A DNA stretch of 64,000 nucleotides from Bacteroidia bacterium (GTDB taxonomy: Bacteria > Bacteroidota > Bacteroidia > Cytophagales > Cyclobacteriaceae), in NCBI GenBank assembly GCA_030425425.1, contig JAUIAO010000009.1, forward strand, positions 62,001-126,000, in the 5' to 3' direction. The notes beneath the pieces are model-generated. The model saw only the letters and a program-made list of their open reading frames with translations, had not been told where the DNA came from and ran no database searches. Positions 28,077 through 37,120 of the stretch are shown here, in pieces (position 1 is the first letter of the stretch; each line of letters opens with the position of its first letter). The translations under genes were made by a program, and so were the position numbers.

Positions 28077-28116
28077 GATTAAAACTCAGATCAATGAACC
28101 AAATATTATTGTTTAC

Positions 28117-28431
28117 TCATTGAAGAAAAAAGACTTCCGGAAGCTCTTTTGAAACTGGTGAGTTGTCTGGATTAACCTCCATTAGATCTGACATATAATC
28201 CCACCATTTCTGAACTATTGGTTCCGCCCCTAAAGACTGACTTCCCCCATCACTGCTGTTGATTTGGTAAGCTAATAGGGAATTCGTCTCTTCATCAAAG
28301 AAAATAGAATACTCAGATACTCCATTCTCTTTTAGTAATTCTGTCAATTCGGGCCATATCTCATTATGTCTTCTGGTGTATTCTTCAATTACCCCAGGTT
28401 TCAACTTCATTTTAAATGCAACTCGTTTCAT
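28117..28431 (-). CDS. rhaM: L-rhamnose mutarotase
   Basis: RhaM interconverts alpha and beta anomers of L-rhamnose in the cytoplasm so that catabolism can proceed. The 104-residue protein has the full family pattern: MKRVAFKMKLKPG at the N-terminus, catalytic His22 in RRHNEIWPEL, the aromatic region YSIFFDEETNSLLAY and the C-terminal WWDYMSDLM element. It is the last gene of the GH105-GH2-esterase-rhaM run, 11 bases after the esterase stop. It ties the locus to rhamnose release. Its presence without rhamnose isomerase or kinase in the window means the rest of the pathway is elsewhere. Confidence 0.92.
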   Translation of the reverse strand: MKRVAFKMKLKPGVIEEYTRRHNEIWPELTELLKENGVSEYSIFFDEETNSLLAYQINSSDGGSQSLGAEPIVQKWWDYMSDLMEVNPDNSPVSKELPEVFFLQ

Positions 28432-28442
28432 CCTATTTTCAT

Positions 28443-29756
28443 TTAGTTCCCATCAGGTTTTTGTAAAGAACCATTTCTGGACATTGGCCATTTCCAGGAA
28501 GAGAAGGGATCAGGTTGTTTCGGATCGTATGGTTCACAATCATCTTTGAGATAATTCTTTAATTCAGAATCTGAAGTTCTTATTCCTTCAATGATACACT
28601 TGGCCAATTGCCATGCTCCGTAAGTACTGAAGTGGGTGTTATCAGCCAGTGGTTTCTCCTGCCCGGGAAATGTACCTGCATCATAATGAACAAAAGCTTT
28701 TTTCGACCCTTCAACACCCAATGCTTCATATAATGACTTACTCATGGAATTTAGATCAATTAACAACACACCCTCTTTTCTCGCCAATTTTCTCATGGCA
28801 TCAGGGTAGTCCTCCAATGTATTGATAATTTCACCCTCGTCATCAAATGCTCGTCTATTAGTAGAAGTGACGAAAACCGGTGTAGCGTCGTTTTCTCGTG
28901 CTAATTTGACGAATTTCATCAAATACTCATCATAAGTTGAATACGGTTCAACATGTCCCCCACCAGGCTTCTGATCATTGTGAGCAAACTCCATGAAAAT
29001 AAAATCACCCGGCTTGATAAGTGAAGCCACTTTATCAAATCTTTTTTCCGAAACAAATGACTTAAGCGTTTCCCCTGATTCTGCAAAATTGGCAACTACA
29101 ATTTCTGGTTTCAGAAAAACTGGAAACATCTGCCCCCAGGATGCCCAGGGTTCGTTTTCCTGATCCACTACAGTGGAATTTCCAGCAAGAAATATGGTCG
29201 GAACATCACTATCTGGAGTAATCATGACTGATTGTACAGAAGGGTTATCCCCTCCAAATTCGATAGAGAGGTTTCCATCCCAATTCAAATATTTGAACTC
29301 TCTGGACTTTAGTCTGATGCTATCCTCCTTGTTGATTTTGGCAGATCTGACATTAACTAGAAACTCTACCGTTCGACCAGCTCTGGCTGGCACTTGTAAA
29401 TTGTATGCCATTAATCTCCGTGACTCTGACTTAATGGTAGTGTTTTTAGAAGCTTTATCTCCCCCAAGCGTAACCTCAACCCGATAATTTCCCTCAGGTA
29501 ACTCTGCCCAAAAAACGAAAGGTTCCTTTGCCGTTATACATTTCTTGTTAGTTTCAACATTTCCTGTGATGCCGTATTTTATACCATTCTGGGTGTAAGG
29601 CCAAATAGTTTGACCATTCACTGGAATACCTTCATCAATGCGATCTCCGAAACTAAAAAATAGAGAACCGTCTGGCTGCTGAGCAAATCCAGGATGGTAA
29701 CTAAAAATGAAATAAATCAGCACTGAAAATACTACGGAAAAACACTTTCTTTTCAT
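28443..29756 (-). CDS. Two-domain rhamnogalacturonan acetylesterase-like GDSL esterase
   Basis: The 437-residue protein has a signal peptide and an N-terminal galactose-binding-like beta domain (~residues 30-185). An SGNH hydrolase domain follows, with FLAGNSTVVDQ (Ser block, Asn replacing Asp of GDS), NFAESGETLKSF, EFAHNDQKPGG and DNTHFSTYG (Asp/His). Such longer forms, with a beta-sandwich before the esterase, are common in Bacteroidota pectin loci. It probably deacetylates rhamnogalacturonan fragments and differs strongly from the 261-residue esterase at 27291-28076. It sits between GH2 (stop 18 bases upstream) and rhaM in one operon. Confidence 0.87.
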   Translation of the reverse strand: MKRKCFSVVFSVLIYFIFSYHPGFAQQPDGSLFFSFGDRIDEGIPVNGQTIWPYTQNGIKYGITGNVETNKKCITAKEPFVFWAELPEGNYRVEVTLGGDKASKNTTIKSESRRLMAYNLQVPARAGRTVEFLVNVRSAKINKEDSIRLKSREFKYLNWDGNLSIEFGGDNPSVQSVMITPDSDVPTIFLAGNSTVVDQENEPWASWGQMFPVFLKPEIVVANFAESGETLKSFVSEKRFDKVASLIKPGDFIFMEFAHNDQKPGGGHVEPYSTYDEYLMKFVKLARENDATPVFVTSTNRRAFDDEGEIINTLEDYPDAMRKLARKEGVLLIDLNSMSKSLYEALGVEGSKKAFVHYDAGTFPGQEKPLADNTHFSTYGAWQLAKCIIEGIRTSDSELKNYLKDDCEPYDPKQPDPFSSWKWPMSRNGSLQKPDGN

Positions 29757-29773
29757 CTGTTTTTAGTCAGGTT

Positions 29774-32224
29774 TCATTCTTTTACAGTCACCTTGATTTT
29801 TGCAGATTTGAGTCCTTTGGCTGTAGCCTTCACATTAATCACACCTTCTTCTCTTCCCGCTCTAAGAACTAGGAGTGCCTTTCCTTGAAATACTTTTTTG
29901 GTATTAGCTTGAAATGGCTCGTGACTTATCACATTGGCGCTACCTACTCCAGCATTGGTCCCAGCCCCTGACACTTTAAAGTTGATAAGATTATCCGCAT
30001 CAGGAATGATCAATCCATTTTTATCTACAACTTTTACTGTGACATAAGAAAGATCTAGCCCATCGCTATTGATGACATCACGATCAGGGATTAACTCTAT
30101 CTTGTAGGGGTCTCCAGCAGTTTGCAATTCATAAGTCGCTACTACTTCCCCTTCGATTTTACCTCTTACTTCAATTTGACCAGCTTGATATGGAACAACC
30201 CATTCCAGATTTTTCTGGATTTTAGGACCTGTATGTACGGGGTTTTCCGGATCATACTCTTCGTATGTATATGCTTTTATATCCTTGGTATAATACTCTT
30301 CCGGCACCTTTTTAGTGCCAAAGTATTCTCCATTGAGATATAGGTCTACTTCCTGAGTATTCGTTGGAGTAATGATCATCACAGAGTCCCTGTCGGTCCA
30401 ATTCCAATGAGAAAACATCGGCTGAAAACGCAGATTGACTTCATTCCAGAATTTCTTTGTTTCCTTACTCGGATCATATCCAGCTATGTAAACCATTGGT
30501 TCTTCGCTGTACAGACTTTGGATATAATAGCTGAATGGTTTCCAATGGTCATTCCAGTCAATGATACCATTCGGCCATCCTTTTGCAGGCCACCCAAATG
30601 ATTCACCAATATAATCGGTACCTCCCCAATAGAAGATTCCCACACCATAATCATGGTTGAAGTTGAACCACTCATTGCCTAAATTTCCAACTTGAGACTC
30701 GCTCAGAATAAAATTGAGCTGAGGATACTTGGCATGATCCATTGGCCAGAATTCTTCTCTGTAGTTGGTACTCACCACATCCATGTAAAAAGACATTTCC
30801 GGCGGCCCGGAAGTATAGTAGTCTTCTGTTTTGTACTTTCCGCTTTCACGTGCCGGATGCAATCCACAAGTAATCTTTCTGGACGGGTCGATTTGATTGA
30901 CTAGACTCATCATCTTTTTGAGCTGCCCAACCCCAAAATCACGGCTTGAACCTTTTTGCTGAAGTGTTTCGTTACCAACACTCCAAATGAATACGGAAGG
31001 ATGATTGCGATCCCTCCTAATAAAAGCTTCTAAACTCTCTTCCCAGTTTTCAGCAAATGAGTTGTCCGCACCAAAAAACTGATTGGTCCACTTATCGAAA
31101 GCTTCGTCAAAAACGAGCATACCATTTTTATCACACCAGTCCAGAATCGACTTATCGTGTGGATTATGAGCCAAGCGAATCGCATTACAGCCCAGCTTTT
31201 TGAGACCTTCTAATCTTCTCTCGAACCCTCTATGAAAAGCAGCAGCTCCGAGAGGCCCTAAATCGTGGTGAATATTTACACCTTTGAGAAGGATTTTTTC
31301 TCCATTTAGTGTCATCCCACTATTCGGATCAAACTCCACAGTTCTTACTCCGAATAATGTCTCGAATTCATCCTGCAATTCGTCATCTGCAAATACCGAA
31401 GTTTTTGCGATGTACAAATTTGGATTCTCTACTGACCACAGCTGAGGGTTATCTAACTTGAATTGCTGCTTATATGTAAAAACCTCTCCTGAACCTACAG
31501 GAACTACACTTGTTGTGCTCTGAATTTCTTCACATTGCGGATTAAACAATGTTGTAACCAGCCTTACTGGCTTTTTATCATCATCTGTATCATTCAGTAC
31601 TTCTATCTGCACATTCACATCTGCTGACACTTCCTGAATATTAGATGCTGTGATGTAAGTTCCATCCTTGATGATGTAAACATCGTTTCGTGTTTTCAAC
31701 CAAACATCACGATATATTCCCTCACCATTGTACCAACGCGAGCTCTCCATGTCGGTATTGTCATAAGAAACTGCAATCAAATTGTTTCCAGATTTGATTA
31801 CATCGGTAATCTCCACTTCAAACTCCTGATAACCATTAAGTTGATGAGCTACTTGCTGCGCATTCACAAAGACTTTCGCATCCCGGTAAACACCTTCAAA
31901 TTCTAGAAAATACCTTTTCCCAGATTCTAATTGGCCGATTTCCAATTTTTTGCGATACCAGCCTTTCAGTCGAGGCCTGAACCCATTTTTACGATCACTA
32001 TTGAGGCTATCCTCTATGAAAGCACCATAAATAGAAGCATCATGAGGTAGGTGAACAGTTTCCCAATTTTCATCATCAAAACTCACCATCTGGGCACCCT
32101 CAATATCCTCTTGAATGAATTTCCAATCAAAATTAATGATCTCATCCTGACGTGGCTGAGCATATACCTCAAATGCCAGAAAGGTGAAATACAGGATAAA
32201 ACCTATTACTTTTTCTCGATTCAT
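29774..32224 (-). CDS. GH2 family beta-galactosidase-like enzyme
   Basis: GH2 members are exo-acting beta-galactosidases, glucuronidases or mannosidases. The 816-residue protein has a signal peptide, the sugar-binding domain (~30-180), an immunoglobulin-like domain (~190-295) and a TIM barrel. Acid/base Glu419 lies in WSVGNETLQ and nucleophile Glu509 in FILSESQVG. IRLAHNPHDKSILDWCDKNGMLVFDE is the typical GH2 strand and is close to the Bacteroidota DUF4982-bearing type. The C-terminal ~200 residues hold further beta-sandwich domains of that type. Its ATG overlaps the GH105 stop by four bases, so the two are translationally coupled. Removal of terminal galactose from side chains is the probable job; beta-glucuronidase is the alternative. 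Confidence 0.88.
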   Translation of the reverse strand: MNREKVIGFILYFTFLAFEVYAQPRQDEIINFDWKFIQEDIEGAQMVSFDDENWETVHLPHDASIYGAFIEDSLNSDRKNGFRPRLKGWYRKKLEIGQLESGKRYFLEFEGVYRDAKVFVNAQQVAHQLNGYQEFEVEITDVIKSGNNLIAVSYDNTDMESSRWYNGEGIYRDVWLKTRNDVYIIKDGTYITASNIQEVSADVNVQIEVLNDTDDDKKPVRLVTTLFNPQCEEIQSTTSVVPVGSGEVFTYKQQFKLDNPQLWSVENPNLYIAKTSVFADDELQDEFETLFGVRTVEFDPNSGMTLNGEKILLKGVNIHHDLGPLGAAAFHRGFERRLEGLKKLGCNAIRLAHNPHDKSILDWCDKNGMLVFDEAFDKWTNQFFGADNSFAENWEESLEAFIRRDRNHPSVFIWSVGNETLQQKGSSRDFGVGQLKKMMSLVNQIDPSRKITCGLHPARESGKYKTEDYYTSGPPEMSFYMDVVSTNYREEFWPMDHAKYPQLNFILSESQVGNLGNEWFNFNHDYGVGIFYWGGTDYIGESFGWPAKGWPNGIIDWNDHWKPFSYYIQSLYSEEPMVYIAGYDPSKETKKFWNEVNLRFQPMFSHWNWTDRDSVMIITPTNTQEVDLYLNGEYFGTKKVPEEYYTKDIKAYTYEEYDPENPVHTGPKIQKNLEWVVPYQAGQIEVRGKIEGEVVATYELQTAGDPYKIELIPDRDVINSDGLDLSYVTVKVVDKNGLIIPDADNLINFKVSGAGTNAGVGSANVISHEPFQANTKKVFQGKALLVLRAGREEGVINVKATAKGLKSAKIKVTVKE

Positions 32225-33381
32225 TTTTGATTCAATTTATACACTTCACTACCTCCCAAGAGAAAACACCCTAAACCATAATCTTCAAAGTCAGGGACTT
32301 TATCATAAGTTAAAGGCTGACCAGTAGATGGCTCTTTCCCAGTACTTTGCACATATCCCAGAAAACCATTTGGATGTAAAGATTTCTCTAATAATGCATT
32401 CCATGCTTTGGTCATAGGCTGATAATACGTTGCAGAATCAATAAGATCATTTCTCAATCCCCAGGCCATTCCATAGACGAATAAAGAGGTTCCAGTAGCC
32501 TCCGGGCCACCATAATTGTTTGGATCATGGAGACTTGCATTCCAAAAACCATCTTCTCTCTGAACCTTTATCAATGCAGCAAGCATTGCCTTAAGATCCG
32601 ATTCATATTCTGCTCTATGTGGCTCATCCTCCGGTATATCTTCCAGAACTTTTACCAATGCCGCAACAACCCAACCGTTTCCTCTGGACCAATAACAATC
32701 CTCACCATTTGGCTCAGTATAAGGCGGCACGTAATCAGCATCTCTCCACCACAGACCATCTTTAGCGTTGTATAAGCCCCCTCCGGTGTTGTATTTGGAT
32801 TCCGCATACATGTCATACATTCTTTCATAGTAAGCTGTATTTCCATATATTCTCCCTAGTTTGGAAAACACGGGCATAGCCATTTGGATGGCATCTATCC
32901 AATCCCAATCATCAATTTTATCAGTCACCATCATACTATCAATAGATGCTTTAGTGCTATCAATCACAGCGTCTGGATGACCCAACTCATAAAGATCAAT
33001 GTAGGTCTGACCCGCACATTGATTATCGGCATTTCTAGTCATGATGCCATATCGAAAACTCCAATCATGAGCTTCTGCCCAAGAAACAGCATATTCCACA
33101 TATTTCTCTTGTGGGTCAATAGAATTGAGGGCCATCAATCCTTCATAATAAACACCGCGCGTCCAAATGTGGCTTGGCCAGGTTTTGCGTCCTACTATTG
33201 GAGCTCCAGTATCTGGCCATTTGTTCATAAAGTAATCATTGGCCTGACGCATGGCAGCTAATGTTACCTGATTTTCAGGCAATTTTTGAGAAGACTGGGT
33301 ACAGCCTGCAATCAAACCGGCCGAAAGAAATAAAGTGAAAATCTGAAGTATTTTCTGAACTTTTAATGAGTATGTTTTCAT
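32221..33381 (-). CDS. GH105 unsaturated rhamnogalacturonyl hydrolase lipoprotein
   Basis: GH105 enzymes hydrolyse the unsaturated uronic acid that a polysaccharide lyase leaves at the non-reducing end of rhamnogalacturonan or ulvan oligosaccharides. The protein is a lipoprotein (lipobox GLIAGC). The (alpha/alpha)6 barrel shows TRNADNQCAGQTYIDLY, the motif region WSRGNGWVVAALVKVLEDIP, and HDPNNYGGPEATGTSLFVYGMAWG. All three are typical of GH105. I place the start at 33381, which gives the most compact signal; the ATG at 33402 is also in frame. It heads the four-gene operon. Presence of this enzyme implies that a lyase acts upstream; none of a classical family is in the window. Confidence 0.9.
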   Translation of the reverse strand: MKTYSLKVQKILQIFTLFLSAGLIAGCTQSSQKLPENQVTLAAMRQANDYFMNKWPDTGAPIVGRKTWPSHIWTRGVYYEGLMALNSIDPQEKYVEYAVSWAEAHDWSFRYGIMTRNADNQCAGQTYIDLYELGHPDAVIDSTKASIDSMMVTDKIDDWDWIDAIQMAMPVFSKLGRIYGNTAYYERMYDMYAESKYNTGGGLYNAKDGLWWRDADYVPPYTEPNGEDCYWSRGNGWVVAALVKVLEDIPEDEPHRAEYESDLKAMLAALIKVQREDGFWNASLHDPNNYGGPEATGTSLFVYGMAWGLRNDLIDSATYYQPMTKAWNALLEKSLHPNGFLGYVQSTGKEPSTGQPLTYDKVPDFEDYGLGCFLLGGSEVYKLNQK

Positions 33382-33428
33382 TTTCGATTGTGAACAATTC
33401 ATTGCTTACATTTTTACGGAATTATCCT

Positions 33429-33454
33429 CATACAAGAATATATGATTTTGTATG
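33429..33454. promoter_or_regulatory. Candidate operator CATACAA-N12-TTGTATG
   Basis: A perfect seven-base inverted repeat with a 12-base AT-rich spacer lies about 27-50 bases upstream of the GH105 start on the minus strand. CGTATGAT recurs near 33473. The half-site CATACAA also occurs upstream of the acetylesterase at 27180. Its position suits a promoter-proximal operator for the GH105-GH2-esterase-rhaM operon. Confidence 0.5.
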
Positions 33455-33599
33455 TTAGATATTTTATGAATTCGTATGATTTGGGTGACATTCTCATTTT
33501 TGGATTCATAATCAGCCAATACGGCAATTTAAGGCATTAAATCAGATGAAAATGAACAAATCATTTAACTAATGAAAAGCAATGATTGAACTTAAACCA

Positions 33600-36500
33600 C
33601 TATCTAATGATCTGAACATAACCATTAATCGTTTGCCGATCTGCGCGTGGTTCATTGAGTTCTAACACGAAATAATATATTCCTGAAGGAAGTTCATCAC
33701 CGTCCCAATCATTCTGATAGTTCAGCTGTTCATAAACAGTCTGACCATTCCGATCAATGATCAACAATTTACTCTTGCGGTATGCTTCCACATTATCAAT
33801 CACGAAAGTCTGATTCTGCTCATCACCATTTGGTGTAAAAACATTGTATGCATATAGTTCTGGAACAAAAGAAACACAGCTCTCATTGGACCAGGAGTAG
33901 GCTTCATTCCCCATTTTTTCTATTGCCATTACTCGAAAACAATAATCAATACCTATCGGCTCTTGAAGAACTGTAAAATTGGTCATATCCGTATTTCCAA
34001 CATACGCCAGTGAATATCCATCGATTGATTGATATATTTCATAGGTAAGCACACCATTTTCCCATCCTAAATATGGGCTCCACTCTAATTTTATTAGGTT
34101 GGAATTCTCCTCAGCGGAGGCATCCAAAACCATATTATAATGCGAAACTGAAATTGTTTCTTGATCGCATCCAACATCAGATATAGAGAAATAGTATTCA
34201 TAATTGAAACTAGTATTGGTTCCATATTCATTGAATTCTTCTTGCGTTTCTTCTACATCATGAGTTTTAATACCCTCATCGCTTTTCCGGTAAATCAACC
34301 GCTCGAAATCACCATAATCATCATCACTCATCACCCAAGAAATATCCATTTTGAGCGCTTCGCTGGTGTCGCTGGTCACTTGAATGATCTCTGGTTTTGG
34401 AGGAATGATTGTGAACTCAGAAGACAAAAAAGCCCGATTGGTACAAGAGCCATACTCATGATAAGCTGTGATCTGCAATTCATGTGTACCTGGGCAAGCA
34501 TATTGAAAATGAAATTCTTCGTCTAATCTCGCGGAATCAACCATATTTTCACCATCCATGACCCATGAAACAAATTCAAAAAGTGTATCAGCTTCAATTT
34601 TTAGGGTAAAAGGTTCTCCGACCTGAAATTGTCTCTTCTCTGGAAAAAGAGAAATTATGGAATCAGGAGTACCTTCCATAATAACGATGAGTGTGTCTGA
34701 CGTTCCATCACAGATTTCATCCCCGGGCACAGATTGATGAAACCATATTTTACCCTCATTTCTATCTAACCAATTCACCATGACACTTTGCTCCCCCTGA
34801 CCTTCTATGATTTCTCCTCCTTCAACCTGCCAGTCATAAACCGACCCCTGAAAATAATAAGCAGAATATTGATGATCATCAGGACTTGCCAGACATATAG
34901 AATCTGCTCCCAGAGGTGCCTCAGGCTCTAACCGCACATTGACTTTTACGGGAAACCTCACCGAATCACCTGTACAACCAAATGCTGCTGTATTGGTGGC
35001 TAGTAAATGAATAGCTGCGTCCGAATTGGCAGATCCCCAATTTACACGAATACTATCCCGATGTGATTCTATAATTGTTCCTCCTTCCACCAACCAGTCA
35101 GTTGAAAAATCCTCTGGGTTTTCTGTGTAGTAAAGCACGTCCTCTGTATCCGGACAAACTGAACGTGGACCAAAAACAGGAAGAATTGGATTAATCACCG
35201 TCAGGTTTTGCACCTCCGTTTGTTCTCCACCACCTTCACAGCTTGTCTCTTCTGAAAACCCAGTAAGTTTCAAAGTGTATTTTCCTTCCTCTTTATATTG
35301 ATGGAATACAGGGTCCTGGGTGAATGAGGTTGTTTTAGTGCCATCCCCAAAATCCCAATCATACTGATTATAAGGTTCATCTGTTACAGGCTTGAATGAG
35401 ATCAAATCATTTTTACAAAGCTTGTTGAAAGGAATCTGTATACCATCAGAATTCCTGATTTCCACACCCAGACTCAGGTTGGAAAGATTGGCACCTGCTG
35501 AATAGCCAAATGATTCATTATCTCCGTAACCATATACATAGGCAATAAAACCATGCGGAGATTTAAGGGTGTGATTACCTCCGTCGATGGATATTCGGGC
35601 AAAACTGTAAACAGAATTCCCCGGTACAACTTCAAAATAATTCTGAATAACCTGATCATCTAACAACAGGTCTTCTAAACCAACTGTTGGTGCAATGACA
35701 TTTAATGAAAAAATAGTCGTAGAAACGATATCTGGTGCATTAAACGTAATTTCAGTGAGCAACTGCTCATTCGGACTCAAAACCACAAAAAACGGGTCTG
35801 CAGTGGTTCCATCACATCCTTGAGTGCGACTAAACTGCCCTACTGTAATTGGCTTATCAGAAGTAATGATATTTTCGTTATCCAAACGTCTTTGTATCCA
35901 TTCATTTGCATCCAGATTGACCGTTTCCCCTGCAAGATTGACTGCAGTATTGTCTTCTGCTGCCAGTACTTTCACCTCATCACCTCCTTCTCTCGGTTCA
36001 TAGCTCACTGTGATATATTCTTTACCCCAGGTTTTGATTGGATACATCTGTGCAAACAGATGATCCATACCGCTTTGCACTTCACAGAGACCGACCATTG
36101 TACATTGGTTACCTCCAAATACAGCAATACTAGTACAGCTATTATTCCCGCTTATTCTTGCTGTGACTTTGGTACCTGTGAGGTCACCTCGTGCCATAAG
36201 TTGGTATGTTTCACCTTGATTTAGAGTTACACTTAATGTCTCACCTGGCTGATGATCATTTTCAGTCAAAACAGAAGGAATGATATCTACAATGGTCTGA
36301 TCCTCAGTAGCGACTATGAGTAATTCTGAATCGGAAAAATTATCATCTTGCTTATTCCCAGTTTCCCAATGAGACATCACGATGTATTCATTGCTTAATG
36401 AGTAAGTCGGTAGAATACCTGTTTCATCCGCACTGAACTCTCGCTTATTAATAGCAAAAACACTGATTTCTTTTTCGGCCGTTAGATGAATGCCTTTGTT

Positions 36501-36824
36501 ACCGATTCCACTCTCATCACCGGCCATGGCTTCCTGGGTATTCAAGCTGATGCGGGTTGCTAATCCAGGTACTACCTCAAAGTTTACAGGTTGAAAACCG
36601 CTTAAGTTGGGTATTGATAATACACCCTGAGTAGTATCAACCGCACTTACATAAACTTCAAGGCTTATTGGTACATCTGCAGGATCTCTGTCCCAATTAT
36701 TCATAAAACCAAACCAGAAATCTTTTCCTTCGGTGGATAGATTTTGTCCTATCGTCTGGTTATTCACCATTAACTCAATCAGGATAGAGATCAGAATTAT
36801 GAAAAAATTTCTCATTGAAATCAC
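33600..36824 (-). CDS. Large secreted protein: IgGFc-binding-like domain, PKD domain, gliding-type C-terminus
   Basis: The 1074-residue protein has a signal peptide and an N-terminal ~430-residue region rich in beta strands that resembles the IgGFc_binding domain (GKDFWFGFMNN, NLSGFQPVNFEVVPG). A PKD domain follows (YDWDFGDGT, near residue 480), then several Ig/fibronectin-like modules. The C-terminal gliding-motility-associated domain begins at NVFTPNGDEQNQTFVIDN and ends DELPSGIYYFVLEL. That C-terminus is a type IX secretion signal (CHU_C type), so the protein is probably exported to the cell surface. Adhesion or surface attachment is the family guess; no enzyme motif is seen. An ATG three codons later is also possible. 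The gene stands alone. Confidence 0.8.
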   Translation of the reverse strand: MISMRNFFIILISILIELMVNNQTIGQNLSTEGKDFWFGFMNNWDRDPADVPISLEVYVSAVDTTQGVLSIPNLSGFQPVNFEVVPGLATRISLNTQEAMAGDESGIGNKGIHLTAEKEISVFAINKREFSADETGILPTYSLSNEYIVMSHWETGNKQDDNFSDSELLIVATEDQTIVDIIPSVLTENDHQPGETLSVTLNQGETYQLMARGDLTGTKVTARISGNNSCTSIAVFGGNQCTMVGLCEVQSGMDHLFAQMYPIKTWGKEYITVSYEPREGGDEVKVLAAEDNTAVNLAGETVNLDANEWIQRRLDNENIITSDKPITVGQFSRTQGCDGTTADPFFVVLSPNEQLLTEITFNAPDIVSTTIFSLNVIAPTVGLEDLLLDDQVIQNYFEVVPGNSVYSFARISIDGGNHTLKSPHGFIAYVYGYGDNESFGYSAGANLSNLSLGVEIRNSDGIQIPFNKLCKNDLISFKPVTDEPYNQYDWDFGDGTKTTSFTQDPVFHQYKEEGKYTLKLTGFSEETSCEGGGEQTEVQNLTVINPILPVFGPRSVCPDTEDVLYYTENPEDFSTDWLVEGGTIIESHRDSIRVNWGSANSDAAIHLLATNTAAFGCTGDSVRFPVKVNVRLEPEAPLGADSICLASPDDHQYSAYYFQGSVYDWQVEGGEIIEGQGEQSVMVNWLDRNEGKIWFHQSVPGDEICDGTSDTLIVIMEGTPDSIISLFPEKRQFQVGEPFTLKIEADTLFEFVSWVMDGENMVDSARLDEEFHFQYACPGTHELQITAYHEYGSCTNRAFLSSEFTIIPPKPEIIQVTSDTSEALKMDISWVMSDDDYGDFERLIYRKSDEGIKTHDVEETQEEFNEYGTNTSFNYEYYFSISDVGCDQETISVSHYNMVLDASAEENSNLIKLEWSPYLGWENGVLTYEIYQSIDGYSLAYVGNTDMTNFTVLQEPIGIDYCFRVMAIEKMGNEAYSWSNESCVSFVPELYAYNVFTPNGDEQNQTFVIDNVEAYRKSKLLIIDRNGQTVYEQLNYQNDWDGDELPSGIYYFVLELNEPRADRQTINGYVQIIR

Positions 36825-37120
36825 TTCCTAAAGATATGACTTTTGAGAATGGAGGATCAACAATTAAACCCGGAATATGCATTAGAAAATCTATTACGAC
36901 CCTAACTGACTGCAAATCAGTGAAATATAGGACTTTTTCATTCTCACCATAGCCGTGCTATGCTTCGAATGATCAAACTCCCTGATTTATTGTCACTTAG
37001 GTTCTCATAACGAAGTTCTAATACATAATCCGGGTTAAACCAGATTTCATGATATACACCACAACATTTCCAGAAGTATCAGGTGAAATTTTGAAAATCT
37101 GTTTTCTATCTAGAAGCTCA
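36825..37120. other. Intergenic region without a recognised gene (296 bases)
   Basis: Between the large secreted protein and the ethylene-receptor-type kinase I see only short inverted repeats, CATAGC-CGT-GCTATG at 36948-36962 and ACTGA-N7-TCAGT near 36905. No coding frame of note is visible. Confidence 0.3.

Noticed and set aside
4055-33402. Ulvan utilisation locus
   Set aside because: Rhamnosidase, GH105 and BNR_4 genes fit, but no sulfatase or confirmed ulvan lyase is present, while the acetylesterases and arabinosidases favour rhamnogalacturonan I.
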